Position numbers and translations under genes: made by a program
NCBI RefSeq assembly: GCF_021602025.1
Contig: NZ_BQHW01000012.1
Location: 62,001 to 126,000, forward strand
Source: Pseudomonas ceruminis
Lineage (GTDB): Bacteria > Pseudomonadota > Gammaproteobacteria > Pseudomonadales > Pseudomonadaceae
Reading direction: 5' to 3'
Length of the DNA stretch: 64,000 nucleotides
The notes under the pieces: generated by a model
Seen by the model: the letters and a program-made list of their open reading frames with translations, nothing else
Told to the model about the DNA's origin: nothing
Database searches by the model: none
Part shown: positions 34,899-47,765 of the stretch, piece by piece
Position numbering within the stretch: the first letter of the stretch is position 1
Layout: each line of letters begins with the position of its first letter

Positions 34899-36341
34899 AT
34901 GCTCGAAGCACTCAACGATTTCCTCTCGGGGAAACTTCTTATCGTGCTGATCGTCGGTCTCGGCGGTTACTTCACCGTCCGTTCGCGGTTCGTCCAGTTC
35001 CGCCACTTCATCCACATGTTCGGTGTGTTCAAGGAATCGCTGCGTGGCCAGGCTGGCCAGCTGAGCTCTTTCCAGGCCCTGATGCTGAGCCTTGCTGGCC
35101 GCGTTGGTGCCGGTAACATTGCCGGTGTCGGCATTGCCGTTACCTTGGGTGGCCCAGGCGCGGTGTTCTGGATGTGGGTCACTGCACTGGTGGGCATGGC
35201 CAGCAGCTTCTTCGAATGTACCCTGGCCCAGGTGTACAAACGCGCCGATGGCGATGGGTTGTACCGCGGCGGCCCGGCCTACTACATCCAGCACGGCTTG
35301 AAGCTCAAGAGCATGGCAGTGGTGTTCTCGATCCTGCTGCTGGTCACCTACGGCTTCGCCTTCATGGGCCTGCAGTCGTACACCGTCACCCACTCGCTGC
35401 AAAACGCCTTCGGTTTCGACCCTAGCCACACCGGTATTGCCCTGGCAGTGCTGCTGGCCATCGTCTTCATCGGGGGTATCAAGCGCATCGCGGCGGTGTC
35501 CGACCTGCTGGTCCCGATCAAGACCCTGGCCTATATCGGCGTGACGCTGTATGTGATCGGCACCCAGATCGAGCACGTTCCGGCCATGCTGGAAACCATC
35601 TTCAAGAGCGCCTTCGGCCTCGACCCGGCATTCGGCGGCCTGCTCGGCAGCGCCATTGTCATGGGTGTGAAACGAGGTGTGTTCGCCAACGAAGCAGGCC
35701 TGGGCAGTGCGCCCAACGTCGCCGCCGTAGCGGCCGTTAAACACCCCGGTGCCCAAGGCGTGGTCCAGGCCTTCAGCGTGTTCCTCGATACCTTCGTGAT
35801 CTGCACCTGCACCGCGTTGCTGATCCTGCTGTCGGGCTTCTACACCCCAGGCTTCGAAGGTGATGGCATCGTCCTGACCCAGAACTCGCTGGCCGCCGTG
35901 GTCGGTGACTGGGGCCGCCTGTTCGTCAGCGTCGCCCTGTCGCTGTTCGTGTTCACCTGCATCCTCTACAACTACTACCTGGGCGAGAACAGCCTGCAGT
36001 TCCTCAGCCGCAACCGCATTGTCCTGCTGGGGTTCCGCGCCCTGGTCCTGGCGCTGGTGGTATGGGGCTCGGTGCAGGACCTGTCGACCGTGTTCGCCTT
36101 CGCCGACATCACCATGACCTGCCTGGCCTTCGTCAACCTGGTCGCCCTGGCCCTGCTGTTCAAGGTCGGCATGCGCGTGATGCGTGACTACGACGAGCAG
36201 CGCAAAGCCGGCATCAAGCAGCCGGTGTTCGATTCGGCCAAGTTCGCCGACCTGGACCTGGACCGTAATGCCTGGCCTGCCAATTCACAGGCCGAAACAG
36301 CCGCTGACAAAGCCGCCGGCCAGGTTCAGCCACAGCGCTGA
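34899..36341 (+). CDS. Alanine/glycine:cation symporter (AGCS family)
   Basis: A 480-residue inner-membrane carrier with about eleven helices. AGCS landmarks are FQALMLSLAGRVGAGNIAGVG, FFECTLAQVYK, RGGPAYYIQHGL, FANEAGLGSAPNVAAVA and CTCTALLILLSG. It takes up alanine or glycine with sodium. The divergent XRE-like regulator shares its promoter region. Confidence 0.9.
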   Translation: MLEALNDFLSGKLLIVLIVGLGGYFTVRSRFVQFRHFIHMFGVFKESLRGQAGQLSSFQALMLSLAGRVGAGNIAGVGIAVTLGGPGAVFWMWVTALVGMASSFFECTLAQVYKRADGDGLYRGGPAYYIQHGLKLKSMAVVFSILLLVTYGFAFMGLQSYTVTHSLQNAFGFDPSHTGIALAVLLAIVFIGGIKRIAAVSDLLVPIKTLAYIGVTLYVIGTQIEHVPAMLETIFKSAFGLDPAFGGLLGSAIVMGVKRGVFANEAGLGSAPNVAAVAAVKHPGAQGVVQAFSVFLDTFVICTCTALLILLSGFYTPGFEGDGIVLTQNSLAAVVGDWGRLFVSVALSLFVFTCILYNYYLGENSLQFLSRNRIVLLGFRALVLALVVWGSVQDLSTVFAFADITMTCLAFVNLVALALLFKVGMRVMRDYDEQRKAGIKQPVFDSAKFADLDLDRNAWPANSQAETAADKAAGQVQPQR

Positions 36342-36417
36342 TATCCTCCCCTGCCCAGCCGCCCCGCTCGCGGGCGGCTGCTCTCTCTATCTCCGCTCAC
36401 GGCTACGGATGCTTTCC

Positions 36418-37407
36418 ATGCGTGCAGTCACGAATCTCCTCGTCCTCTACACCGGGGGCACCATCGGCATGCTCGAAACGGCTGAAGGCCTGGCGCCGGC
36501 CGGTGGTTTCGAAGCGCGGATGCGCGAACACTTCGCCCAACTGGCCGATGCGCCCCAGCTGCAATGGTCGCTGCAGGAAATGAACCCGCTGCTCGACAGC
36601 GCCAACATGCAACAACACAACTGGTTGGCGATGCGCGATGCCATCGTTGCAGCGGTGGACGAAGGTGGCCATGACGGCGTACTGGTATTGCATGGCACCG
36701 ATACCCTGGCCCATAGCGCCGCGGCCCTGTCGTTTCTGCTGCTGGGCCTGCCGGCGCCGGTGCTGCTGACCGGCTCGATGCTGCCAGCGGGCGCCCAGGG
36801 CAGCGATGCCTGGGATAACCTCTGCGGCGCCCTGCGCCAGTTTGAACAAGGCCTGGAGGACGGCGTGCAGCTGTATTTCCACGGCCAACGGCTGCACGGC
36901 TGCCGTGCCTCGAAACTGCGCAGCGAAGCGTTCGACGCCTTTGCCGCGTTGCCGCGTCATCGCGAAGGCGTGCGGGCGAGCGATGTGCCTGCTGCCCTGG
37001 GTTATCGCCAACAGCGCCAGCCGGTCAACCTCGCCATCATGCCGGTGTTCCCTGGCCTGCAGGCCGAGCACCTGCGGGTGCTGCTCGACAGTGGCGTGCA
37101 AGGGCTGCTGCTTGAATGCTACGGCAGTGGTACCGGGCCTTCGGATGACCAGGCGCTCCTCGACGTGCTACGTGCGGCGCGCCAGCGCGGGGTGATGCTG
37201 GTTGCCATCAGCCAGTGCCCGGAGGGGTCGGTGGTGTTCGATACCTATGCGGCCGGCAATCGACTGCGCGCAGCAGGGTTGATCAGCGGGGGCGGTATGA
37301 CCCGTGAAGCAGCGTTGGCCAAAGTGTTCGCCTTGCTGGGGGCGGGGCTGGGGGTTGAGGCAGCAGAGCAGTGGTTTGCACTGGACCTTTGTGGGGAGCG
37401 GGCCTAG
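36418..37407 (+). CDS. L-asparaginase, cytoplasmic type
   Basis: The 329-residue product hydrolyses asparagine to aspartate and ammonia. The first catalytic Thr is in LYTGGTIGMLE and the second site in VLHGTDTLAHSAAALSF; GSMLPAGAQGSDAWDNL follows. There is no signal peptide, so it resembles E. coli AnsA. The start is the ATG of MRAVTNLL (MLSMRAV, three codons up, is possible). It follows the alanine symporter on the same strand, 76 bases away. Confidence 0.87.
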   Translation: MRAVTNLLVLYTGGTIGMLETAEGLAPAGGFEARMREHFAQLADAPQLQWSLQEMNPLLDSANMQQHNWLAMRDAIVAAVDEGGHDGVLVLHGTDTLAHSAAALSFLLLGLPAPVLLTGSMLPAGAQGSDAWDNLCGALRQFEQGLEDGVQLYFHGQRLHGCRASKLRSEAFDAFAALPRHREGVRASDVPAALGYRQQRQPVNLAIMPVFPGLQAEHLRVLLDSGVQGLLLECYGSGTGPSDDQALLDVLRAARQRGVMLVAISQCPEGSVVFDTYAAGNRLRAAGLISGGGMTREAALAKVFALLGAGLGVEAAEQWFALDLCGERA

Positions 37408-37491
37408 GTTCTGCCTGGCAGGGCCTCATCGCCGGCAAGCAGGCTCCCACAGGCCAGGCGCAGCACTCAAGGGGCGCTACAGCCATGAAAT

Positions 37492-37587
37492 TGGCGGAAG
37501 GCAGCGGGAGTCGAACCTGCCCGGGAACGGCTGCCGTCCCCAACCGGGTTTGAAGCCCGGCCGCGCCACCGGGCGCGATTGCCTTCC
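37492..37587 (-). tRNA. selC: Selenocysteine tRNA, tRNA-Sec(UCA)
   Basis: On the minus strand the acceptor stem starts GGAAGGCA and ends TGCCTTCC, with a G discriminator and an encoded CCA. The anticodon loop CTTCAAA carries UCA, the long variable arm GTTGGGGACGGCAGCCGTTC is typical of tRNA-Sec, and the T arm has GGTTCGACTCC. About 96 nt with CCA, the long type expected for Sec. It stands directly downstream of selB. Confidence 0.93.
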
Positions 37588-37593
37588 TTGAAC

Positions 37594-40946
<3,353 letters not shown>

Positions 40947-40971
40947 CTACCTTGTCCATTGTCTGCTTGAG

Positions 40972-40999
40972 CCCCATCGCCGGCTTGCCGACGATGGGG
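40972..40999. terminator. Hairpin between fdhE and selA
   Basis: CCCCATCG (40972-40979) pairs with CGATGGGG (40992-40999), and the inner CCGG...CCGA bases partly extend the stem. It lies in the 85-base gap between the end of the fdo operon and selA. No clear T-run, so it could be a REP-like hairpin; it probably separates the two units. Confidence 0.45.
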
Positions 41000-41025
41000 G
41001 CAACTCATGACGCAAGTGTAGACAC

Positions 41026-41976
41026 TCACCCACCACCCGGGGCCAGCATCAGGTTGGGCGCCAGGCGGTGAAAGCCCTCCTCGTCCAACCGGATGTCCAG
41101 TGCCAGACTGGCCAGGTCATCGGCCAGCGCCTCGGCAGCGGCATCGTTCTCCAGATAGTTCTGCTTCAGGTACGTATTGCACCCCGGGCAGCATTCGGCC
41201 CGCAGTGGCGCCTTGCCCGGCGCATGGCGGTCATCCTCCAGGCTGGTGTAACGAAGGTCCTTGCTCGACTCGCAGTACACGCACTTGACCCGCACCACAT
41301 GCCACTCGCACGCGCACAGAGAGCAGGCCAGGTAACGCAGGCCATTATGCTTGCCGCGGTTGCGCACCACCCCGGCCATGGCCGGTGAGCCGCACGCTGG
41401 GCATTGGGCCAGGCTGGCTGAAGGCTTGAGTTCCGGTGACGGCAACGCCAGCAGCCAACTTGCCCAGGCCGCCTGCAGCGCGGCACCCAGCAACGGTACC
41501 AGTGCAGCCGGCACGGCGTCGTACTGCCCGGCAAGCAATGCGATGCCCCAGCCCTTTCGCTGGCTTTCATCACTCTCTTGCAGGGCTTGCAACGCAGCGG
41601 CCAGCGGCGGCTCAACATCAGTATGAAAATGCCCGAGCAACGCCTGCAGCCAGACCAGCCATGGCCCTTCGCGCACCAGGCTATCGGCCGCCAGCGGTGG
41701 CAAGCCATGGCTTATGCACAGGCGCTGACGCTCGCCAGCGACCGGTAAACCCCCAGGGGGGTTATCCACAAGCTGCTGCTGAATGCGGCACAGCCGCGCG
41801 ACCAGCCGCAGGTAGGCGCCAAGGGCATGCCCTTCGGCCAGGTGCTCGAGCCGCACGGCGCGCAATTCGAAGAGGTTGGCAGGCGGCAGATGCAGAAACG
41901 GCGGCATCACTGCCGACGCTTCGATCTGCCCAGGTTCGAGTATCGTGCTCAAGCGGTCATCCTTCTTTGCTTCCAT
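41026..41976 (-). CDS. fdhE: Formate dehydrogenase accessory protein FdhE
   Basis: The 316-residue cytoplasmic protein helps assemble respiratory formate dehydrogenases. The C-terminal half carries four zinc/iron Cys pairs: CPACG, CSLC, CVYC and CPGC, with LRYLACSLCACEWH around the second. Its 5' end overlaps fdoI by 20 bases, confirming the operon fdoG-fdoH-fdoI-fdhE. Confidence 0.92.
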   Translation of the reverse strand: MEAKKDDRLSTILEPGQIEASAVMPPFLHLPPANLFELRAVRLEHLAEGHALGAYLRLVARLCRIQQQLVDNPPGGLPVAGERQRLCISHGLPPLAADSLVREGPWLVWLQALLGHFHTDVEPPLAAALQALQESDESQRKGWGIALLAGQYDAVPAALVPLLGAALQAAWASWLLALPSPELKPSASLAQCPACGSPAMAGVVRNRGKHNGLRYLACSLCACEWHVVRVKCVYCESSKDLRYTSLEDDRHAPGKAPLRAECCPGCNTYLKQNYLENDAAAEALADDLASLALDIRLDEEGFHRLAPNLMLAPGGG

Positions 41977-42613
41977 GATTGCTCGGCGTCTTGTCGCCGG
42001 TCACTTCGCGGTACCACAGTTCATGGTGCTTGCGTGCCCAGGCCCGGCTGACCCAGCCATGCAGCATGGCGCCGATCGAGCCCTTGATCCAGATGCCGGC
42101 GTAGATGTGCACGATAATGCTGAGCACCAGCACAAACCCCGCCAGTGCATGTGCCAACGCAGCAAGGCGAATCGAGCCTATATCGAAGAAGTGGCTGAAA
42201 TACGCCCGCCAGATCACCACGCCGCTGAGCAACAACACCAGCATGCAGATCAGCAAGGTCCAGAACAGCAGCTTCTGCCCGGCGTTGTATTTGCCGATCG
42301 GCGGCACGCCCTCTTCCTTGTTGAGCATCACACGGTCGATGCGGCGCAGCCACAGGCGGTCGTTGGCGGTAATGAAGTTGGCGCGCCAGAAGCGCAGCAC
42401 CAGGCCAAGGAAGAATACGAACATCGCCACGCCCATGAAGGGATGCAGGATGCGCGTCCACGGCCCACCGCCGAACAGATGGCTAAGCCAGAACAGCGCC
42501 GGATGAAACAGCGCCAGTCCGGAAAGCCCGGCAAGGATGAACAAAATGGCGACGATCCAGTGGTTGGTCCGCTCGTTGGCGTTGTAGCGCAGGATTGGCT
42601 TGTTGTCGTTCAT
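41957..42613 (-). CDS. fdoI: Formate dehydrogenase-O cytochrome b556 subunit
   Basis: Membrane diheme gamma subunit of 218 residues, with four helices and His residues in [39 protein letters not shown] and [20 protein letters not shown]. It passes electrons from the beta subunit to quinone. Start overlaps the fdoH stop as ATGA. Confidence 0.93.
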   Translation of the reverse strand: MNDNKPILRYNANERTNHWIVAILFILAGLSGLALFHPALFWLSHLFGGGPWTRILHPFMGVAMFVFFLGLVLRFWRANFITANDRLWLRRIDRVMLNKEEGVPPIGKYNAGQKLLFWTLLICMLVLLLSGVVIWRAYFSHFFDIGSIRLAALAHALAGFVLVLSIIVHIYAGIWIKGSIGAMLHGWVSRAWARKHHELWYREVTGDKTPSNHGSKEG

Positions 42614-43560
42614 GGCCGCTGCTCCCCTTGCCCACCGGGCCGGTTCGGGTCATAGACATGCACCGACGGGTCGACCTGATGCACGCTCTCGTCGGGTGGC
42701 GTGGGGTGCTCGTCCTCCTCGACCCGCTGCGGCCCGACCCGGACGTAGTGGAAGAACCCAGCCAACACCGCCGCGCCCATGGCCAGCAGCGCCAGCGGTT
42801 TGGTGAACCCTTTCCACAACCCCACCAAGGGGCTGATCACCGGCTGGTCAGGCAGGCCGGCATACAGCTTCGGTGTGTCGGCATGGTGCAACACGTACAT
42901 CACGTGGGTGCCACCGACGCCGTCCGGGTCGTACAGCCCGGCGTTGTCGTAGCCACGCGATTTGAGGTCGACGATACGCTCGGCGGCATGCACTTTCATC
43001 TCGTCCTTGCTGCCGAACACGATCGCGCCGGTCGGGCAGGTCTTCACGCAGGCCGGCTCCAGGCCCACACTCACACGGTCGGAACACAGGGTGCATTTGT
43101 ACGCCTTGTGGTCCTTCTGCGAGATGCGCGGGATGTTGAACGGGCAACCGGTGATGCAATAGCCACAACCGATGCAATGGTCCTGGTTGAAGTCGACGAT
43201 GCCGTTGGCGTGCTTGATGATCGCGCCCGGGCTGGGGCACGCCTTCAGGCAACCGGGGTCGGCGCAGTGCATGCAGCCATCCTTGCGGATCAGCCACTCC
43301 AGGTTGCCGTCGTCGCGCTCGTGCTCGGTGAAACGCATCAGGGTCCAGGTCTCGGCAGTGAGGTCCTGGGGGTTGTCGTAGGTGCCGTGGTTATGGCCGA
43401 CCTCGTCACGCAGTTCATTCCACTCCGAACACGCCACCTGGCAGGCCTTGCAGCCGATGCACTTGGTGGTGTCGATCAGCTTGGCGACTTCCTGCTGCTG
43501 GCGTACCGAAGGCGGTACGGTGGTGGTGGCCGAGCGGGCGATGATGTCTTGGCTGGCCAT
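42610..43560 (-). CDS. fdoH: Formate dehydrogenase-O iron-sulfur subunit
   Basis: The 316-residue beta subunit carries four 4Fe-4S clusters: [49 protein letters not shown] and [24 protein letters not shown]-terminal membrane anchor ([20 protein letters not shown]) precedes a charged tail. It overlaps fdoG by one base and connects the molybdenum subunit to the cytochrome. Confidence 0.95.
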   Translation of the reverse strand: MASQDIIARSATTTVPPSVRQQQEVAKLIDTTKCIGCKACQVACSEWNELRDEVGHNHGTYDNPQDLTAETWTLMRFTEHERDDGNLEWLIRKDGCMHCADPGCLKACPSPGAIIKHANGIVDFNQDHCIGCGYCITGCPFNIPRISQKDHKAYKCTLCSDRVSVGLEPACVKTCPTGAIVFGSKDEMKVHAAERIVDLKSRGYDNAGLYDPDGVGGTHVMYVLHHADTPKLYAGLPDQPVISPLVGLWKGFTKPLALLAMGAAVLAGFFHYVRVGPQRVEEDEHPTPPDESVHQVDPSVHVYDPNRPGGQGEQRP

Positions 43561-46500
43561 CAGAGTTTCTCCACTTTGACGAGGAACGACTTGGATTCCG
43601 GCGTCTGGGTGTTGCCGTCACCGAGGAACGGCACCAAGGTGTTGGTCAGGTAGCCATGCCGGGTCGCGCCGGTGAAGCCCCAGTGCAACGGGATACCGAT
43701 CTGGTGCACGGTCTGGTTGTTGACCTGCAGCGGACGAATCCGCTTGGTCACCACCGCCACCGCATCGATGTGCCCGCGCTTGCTCGACACCCGTACCCGA
43801 TCACCTGCCTTGATGCCTTTCTCGTTAGCCAGTACCTCGCCGATTTCAACGAACTGCTCGGGTTGGGCAATGGCGTTGAGCCGGCAATGCTTGCTCCAGA
43901 AGTGGAAGTGCTCAGTCAGCCGGTAGGTGGTTGCCGCATAGGGGAACTCATCATGCTTGCCGAGGGTGTCCCACACCGAATCGAAGATCCGCCCGGCCGG
44001 GTTGCTGGTGGCCTTCTTGTTCTGCGGGTGCAGCGGGTTGATGCCGATAGGCGTTTCGAACGGCTCGTAGTGCTCTGGGAACGGGCCTTCGGCCATCTTG
44101 TCGATGGCAAAGAACCGCGCCACGCCCTCGGGGTTCATGATGAACGGGTTCATCCCCGCTTCCGGGGGCGAGTCGACTTTGAAGTCCGGCACATCGGTGC
44201 CGGTCCAGGTCTTGCCGTTCCACCACACCAGGCGCTTCTTCTCCGAGTCCCAGGGCTTGCCTTGCGGGTCGCTGGAGGCACGGTTGTAGAGGATGCGACG
44301 GTTGGCCGGCCAGGCCCACGCCCAGTTCTGCACCTGGTGCATGCCGTACGGGTCGCTGTTGTCGCGGCGGGCCATCTGATTACCCTGCTCGGTCCAGCAG
44401 CCGGCAAAGATCCAGCAGCCCGAGGCGGTACTCCCGTCATCCTTGAGCTGGCCGAAACCGGCCAACTGCTGCCCACTCTTGATGACCGCGCCGGTCGGGT
44501 CGGTGACATCGGTGACTGCCCAGCCGTTCATCTCCTTGGCCAGTTCCTCTGGGGACGGCTCTTCAGGGATCTTGTACGGCCAGCTGATGTTCATCATCGC
44601 ATCAGGGTAAGCACCGCCCTCGGCCTGGTAGCGTTGGCGCAGGCGCAGGAACAGCTCGCTCATGATGTGCACGTCGGTGCGGGTCTCGCCCGGGCCGTCG
44701 GCGCCCTTCCAGTGCCACTGCAGCCAGCGGCTGCTGTTGACCAACGAGCCGTCTTCTTCAGCGAAACAGGTGGTGGGCAAGCGAATCACTTCGGTCTGGA
44801 TGCTGGCCGTGTCGACGTCGTTGAACGGCCCGGCGTTACGCCAGAACTCCGAGGTCTCGGTGGCCAGCGGGTCCATGATCACCAGCCACTTGAGTTTGCC
44901 CAAAGCTGCCGTTACGCGGTTCTTGTCCGGCAACGCGGCAATCGGGTTGAAGCCTTGGCACAGATAGCCGTTGACCTTGCCCTGGCCCATCATCTCGAAC
45001 ATGCGCAGCACGTCGTAGGCCGGCACATCGAGCTTGGGCAGCCAGTCGTAGCCCCAGTTGTTTTCCGCCGTGGCATTGGCCCCGTACCAGGCCTTCATCA
45101 GGCTGACATGGAACTTGCCGTAGTTCTGCCAATAGGACAGCTGCCCGGGGCGCAGCGGTTTGGAGGCACGCTTGTCGATGAAAGTGGCGTAATCCTGCTC
45201 GGCATCCCCGGCCAGGGTCAGGTAACCCGGCAGCGAATTGGACAGCAGGCCGAGGTCGGTCAGGCCCTGGATGTTGGAGTGCCCGCGCAAGGCATTGACG
45301 CCACCGCCAGGCATGCCGACGTTACCTAGCAGCAGTTGCACCATCGCCGCACTGCGGATGATCTGCGCACCAATCGAATGCTGCGTCCAGCCCAGCGCAT
45401 AGAGAATCGTCATGGTCTTGCCCGGGACCGAGCAGGTGGCGATCTCTTCCCAGATCTTCATCATGGCGTCCTGTGGCATGCCACAGGTCATGCTCGCCAC
45501 TTCCGGGGTGTAGCGGCTGTAGTGCTGCTTCATCAGCTGATACACGCAGCGCGGGTGCTGCAGGGTCGGGTCGACCTTGGCGAAGCCGTCCTCACCCAAC
45601 TCGTAACCCCAGCCCGACTTGTCGGCGTACACACGCTTGGCCGCGTCGTAGCCGCTGAACAGCCCGTCCTCGAAGCCATAGCTCTCTTTGACGATGAACG
45701 AGACGTCGGTGTAGTTACGCACGTACTCGTGCTGGATCTTGTCGTTGCTCAGCAGGTAGTTGATCAACCCACCCATGAAGGCAATGTCGCTGCCGGTGCG
45801 AATCGGCGCGTAGTAATCCGCCACCGAGGCGGTACGGGTAAACCGCGGGTCGACCACGATCAGCCGCGCCTTGTTGTGCGCCTTGGCCTCGGTCACCCAC
45901 TTGAAGCCGCACGGGTGCGCTTCTGCTGCGTTGCCACCCATCACCAGGACCAGATTCGCGTTGGCGATATCTGACCAGTGGTTGGTCATGGCGCCACGGC
46001 CGTACGTCGGGGCAAGACTTGCCACCGTCGGGCCATGTCAGACACGTGCCTGGTTGTCGAACCCCAGCATGCCTGTTGCGCGGACGACCTTGTGGGTCAG
46101 GTAACCCGCCTCGCTGGAGGCGGCTGATGCAGCGAGAAAACCGGTGGTAAGCCAACGGTTGACCGTTTGCCCCTGGGCGTTCTTTTCGATGAAATTGGCG
46201 TCGCGGTCCTGCTTCATCAGGTCAGCGACGCGGTCGAGCGCCTCATCCCAGCTGACCCGCACCCACTCTTTGCTGCCCGGCTTGCGTACTTCGGGGTACT
46301 GCAGGCGGCTTGGGCTGTGGATGAAGTCCAGCAGGCCTGCGCCTTTCGGGCACAGGGTGCCGCGGTTGACCGGGTGGTCGGCGTCGCCTTCGATATGGAT
46401 GATGTTCTGTTTGACGTTCTTGCCCGCATCGCCCTGGCTGTACAGGATCAGGCCGCAGCCGACCGAGCAGTAGGGGCAGGTGTTCCGGGCTTCTTTGGTG

Positions 46501-46628
46501 TGCGCCAGCTTGAAGTGGCGCACCTGCTCGGCGAACGCGGGCGTGGGGGCCATGCCCAACGCCGCGAGGCTCGAGCCTCCAAGGCCGACGGCGGCGACCT
46601 TGAAGAACTGCCGACGGTTCAGGTCCAT
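43560..46628 (-). CDS. fdoG: Formate dehydrogenase-O alpha subunit, selenocysteine-containing
   Basis: The molybdopterin subunit oxidises formate to CO2 in the periplasm. It is translated from ATG 46628 through an in-frame TGA at 46040-46038, read as Sec in the context NQARV-U-HGPTVAS, for a total of about 1022 residues. A Tat signal ([13 protein letters not shown]) and a 4Fe-4S site (CPYCSVGC) open the protein. Without Sec decoding the gene would look like two ORFs (46038-46946 and 43560-46025). The full selA-selB-selC set next to it supports decoding. AGGAG precedes the start. Confidence 0.95.
46011..46040 (-). promoter_or_regulatory. Sec codon and SECIS-like hairpin in fdoG
   Basis: Minus-strand TGA (46040-46038) is followed 14 bases later by GGCA-AGTCT-TGCC (46023-46011), a hairpin with an AGUCU loop. 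Distance and loop resemble bacterial SECIS elements recognised by SelB. Confidence 0.7.
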
Positions 46629-46670
46629 CGTGCACTCCTGATCAGATAGTGGACGCACGGAACATGGCCG

Positions 46671-46763
46671 GCGTCTCCTGGTAGTCACGGTGGCGGTTTT
46701 TGACGGCCGCCAATGGGTAAGACTAGTCAAGAATCGGGAAGGTGTGGTGACTTGGGTCACATG
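46671..46763. repeat. Direct repeat copy A, in the fdoG leader
   Basis: This 93-base stretch matches 47594-47685 at roughly 78 positions by eye, in the same orientation. It holds the shared core GTAGTCACGGTGGCGG and GTCAAGAATCG plus a GTGAC palindrome. It lies 43-135 bases upstream of the fdoG start, so copy A probably carries that gene's promoter. Confidence 0.8.
46747..46760. promoter_or_regulatory. GTGAC-N4-GTCAC palindrome upstream of fdoG
   Basis: GTGAC-TTGG-GTCAC is a perfect 5-base inverted repeat about 120 bases upstream of the fdoG ATG. The second repeat copy carries the related TGACC-TG-GGTCA. It is a candidate binding site for a transcriptional regulator; the protein is unknown. 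Confidence 0.45.
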
Positions 46764-46822
46764 GGCGGTGGGGGGCGTTATGGTCGCCAGGTGCATGGCT
46801 TGGGTTTTATGGGGATGCGCAA

Positions 46823-47072
46823 ATCGAGCGCCGCCCGCGCGGCGCATCGCGGGGCAAGCCCGCTCCCACATTTGTTGCAACGTGCCATGGCCTGATAGGC
46901 CATAGTTGTCAGCCTTGTTGGCTCGACGAGATATTTCGGCTGGCACTGCTGCCGCCTCACCTGTCTTAAGTCATGCACCAGGGCGAACAACCATGGCCTG
47001 TCTGGAACGGCGCGTTGCAACAAATGTGGGAGCGGGCTTGCCCCGCGATGCGCCGCGCGGGCGGCGCTCGAT
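46823..47072. repeat. Perfect 60-bp inverted repeat flanking a 130-bp centre (REP doublet or MITE-like)
   Basis: Bases 46823-46882 and 47013-47072 are exact reverse complements over 60 bases, each containing the REP-like core GCGGGGCAAGCCCGCTCCCAC. Imperfect complementarity continues inward for about 27 bases (ATGGCCTATCAGG against ATGGCCTGTCTGG). No gene lies in the centre. Together with the fdoG leader this accounts for most of the 685-base gene-free interval 46629-47313; the rest (47073-47313) shows nothing I can assign. Confidence 0.85.
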
Positions 47073-47313
47073 CTCATGGGCGCTGAATGTTTTGAGCCAA
47101 ACACATCGGGCCCCACCCCATTTCCTGCCATGGGAATTATCCTACGCGCGCTGTTGAAGTGTCGCTGTTGTCGGGGAAACGCCTCAGGGATACCGTTTTC
47201 CGGTCGTGAAAAAGATGGTCCCAGACCCACCCCGCCGCAAACCCATCCCCCCCATTCACTGGTAGCGCACGTTCATGATCGGCTCTACGGCCAACGGGTC
47301 GAGGACTGACGGC

Positions 47314-47607
47314 ATGGCGGAGCAACCCAAACCGCTTACAACCATCGGCGTGGCAACCTTTCTCGATGTGGGCAACCCACCGATCGATCTCCTACGCGTG
47401 CAGCCTGGCATTCCCATCGACGATGCGTACGAACAGGTCTCCGTGCTGCTGAGCTACATCAGGCATCTCGTTCGTGAAGGGGATATGGAGGATGACCACA
47501 AGTTGCTGGGCGCGGCGGACTATCTGAGTGCTTTGGCAAAAGCGTTGATGAACGATATCGAGATAGCCAAGAACAGGCTGCATTACATGTACGGCGTCTC
47601 ATGGTAG
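47314..47607 (+). CDS. Small Pseudomonas protein (DUF3077/DUF6124-like)
   Basis: The product has 97 residues. It resembles the small Pseudomonas family with a core like LLRVQPGIPIDDAYEQVSVLLSYI and a C-terminal YLSALAKALMNDIEIAK. No signal peptide or membrane helix. Function unknown. Its 3' end lies inside copy B of the direct repeat, which even supplies the stop codon. GAGG precedes the ATG. Confidence 0.65.
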   Translation: MAEQPKPLTTIGVATFLDVGNPPIDLLRVQPGIPIDDAYEQVSVLLSYIRHLVREGDMEDDHKLLGAADYLSALAKALMNDIEIAKNRLHYMYGVSW

Positions 47608-47685
47608 TCACGGTGGCGGTTTTGACGGCGGCCAATAGATAAGCCCCGTCAAGAATCGAGAGGGTGCGATGACCTGGGTCAGGTG
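47594..47685. repeat. Direct repeat copy B, at the 3' end of the small gene
   Basis: Diverged second copy of 46671-46763, starting inside the last five codons of the 97-residue protein and running into the intergenic region. The remaining bases to 47765 show nothing further. Confidence 0.8.
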
Positions 47686-47765
47686 TGTGAGTTTTGTCGG
47701 TGCATGGGTTGCGAGCAGCAGCCGCAACCCATCTACCGGACATCAATGCCGAAAGCTCCCGCCCC

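Noticed and set aside
43656-45329. 557-codon plus-strand frame opposite fdoG
   Set aside because: Antisense shadow of the molybdopterin subunit; no motif.
43560-46946. fdoG as two genes or a broken pseudogene
   Set aside because: The TGA between the two frames is in the exact Sec context (ARV-U-HGPTVAS), and selA, selB and selC are adjacent.
46883-47012. Transposase remnant in the centre of the inverted repeat
   Set aside because: A short minus-strand frame exists, but I recognise no transposase motif and the centre is only 130 bases.
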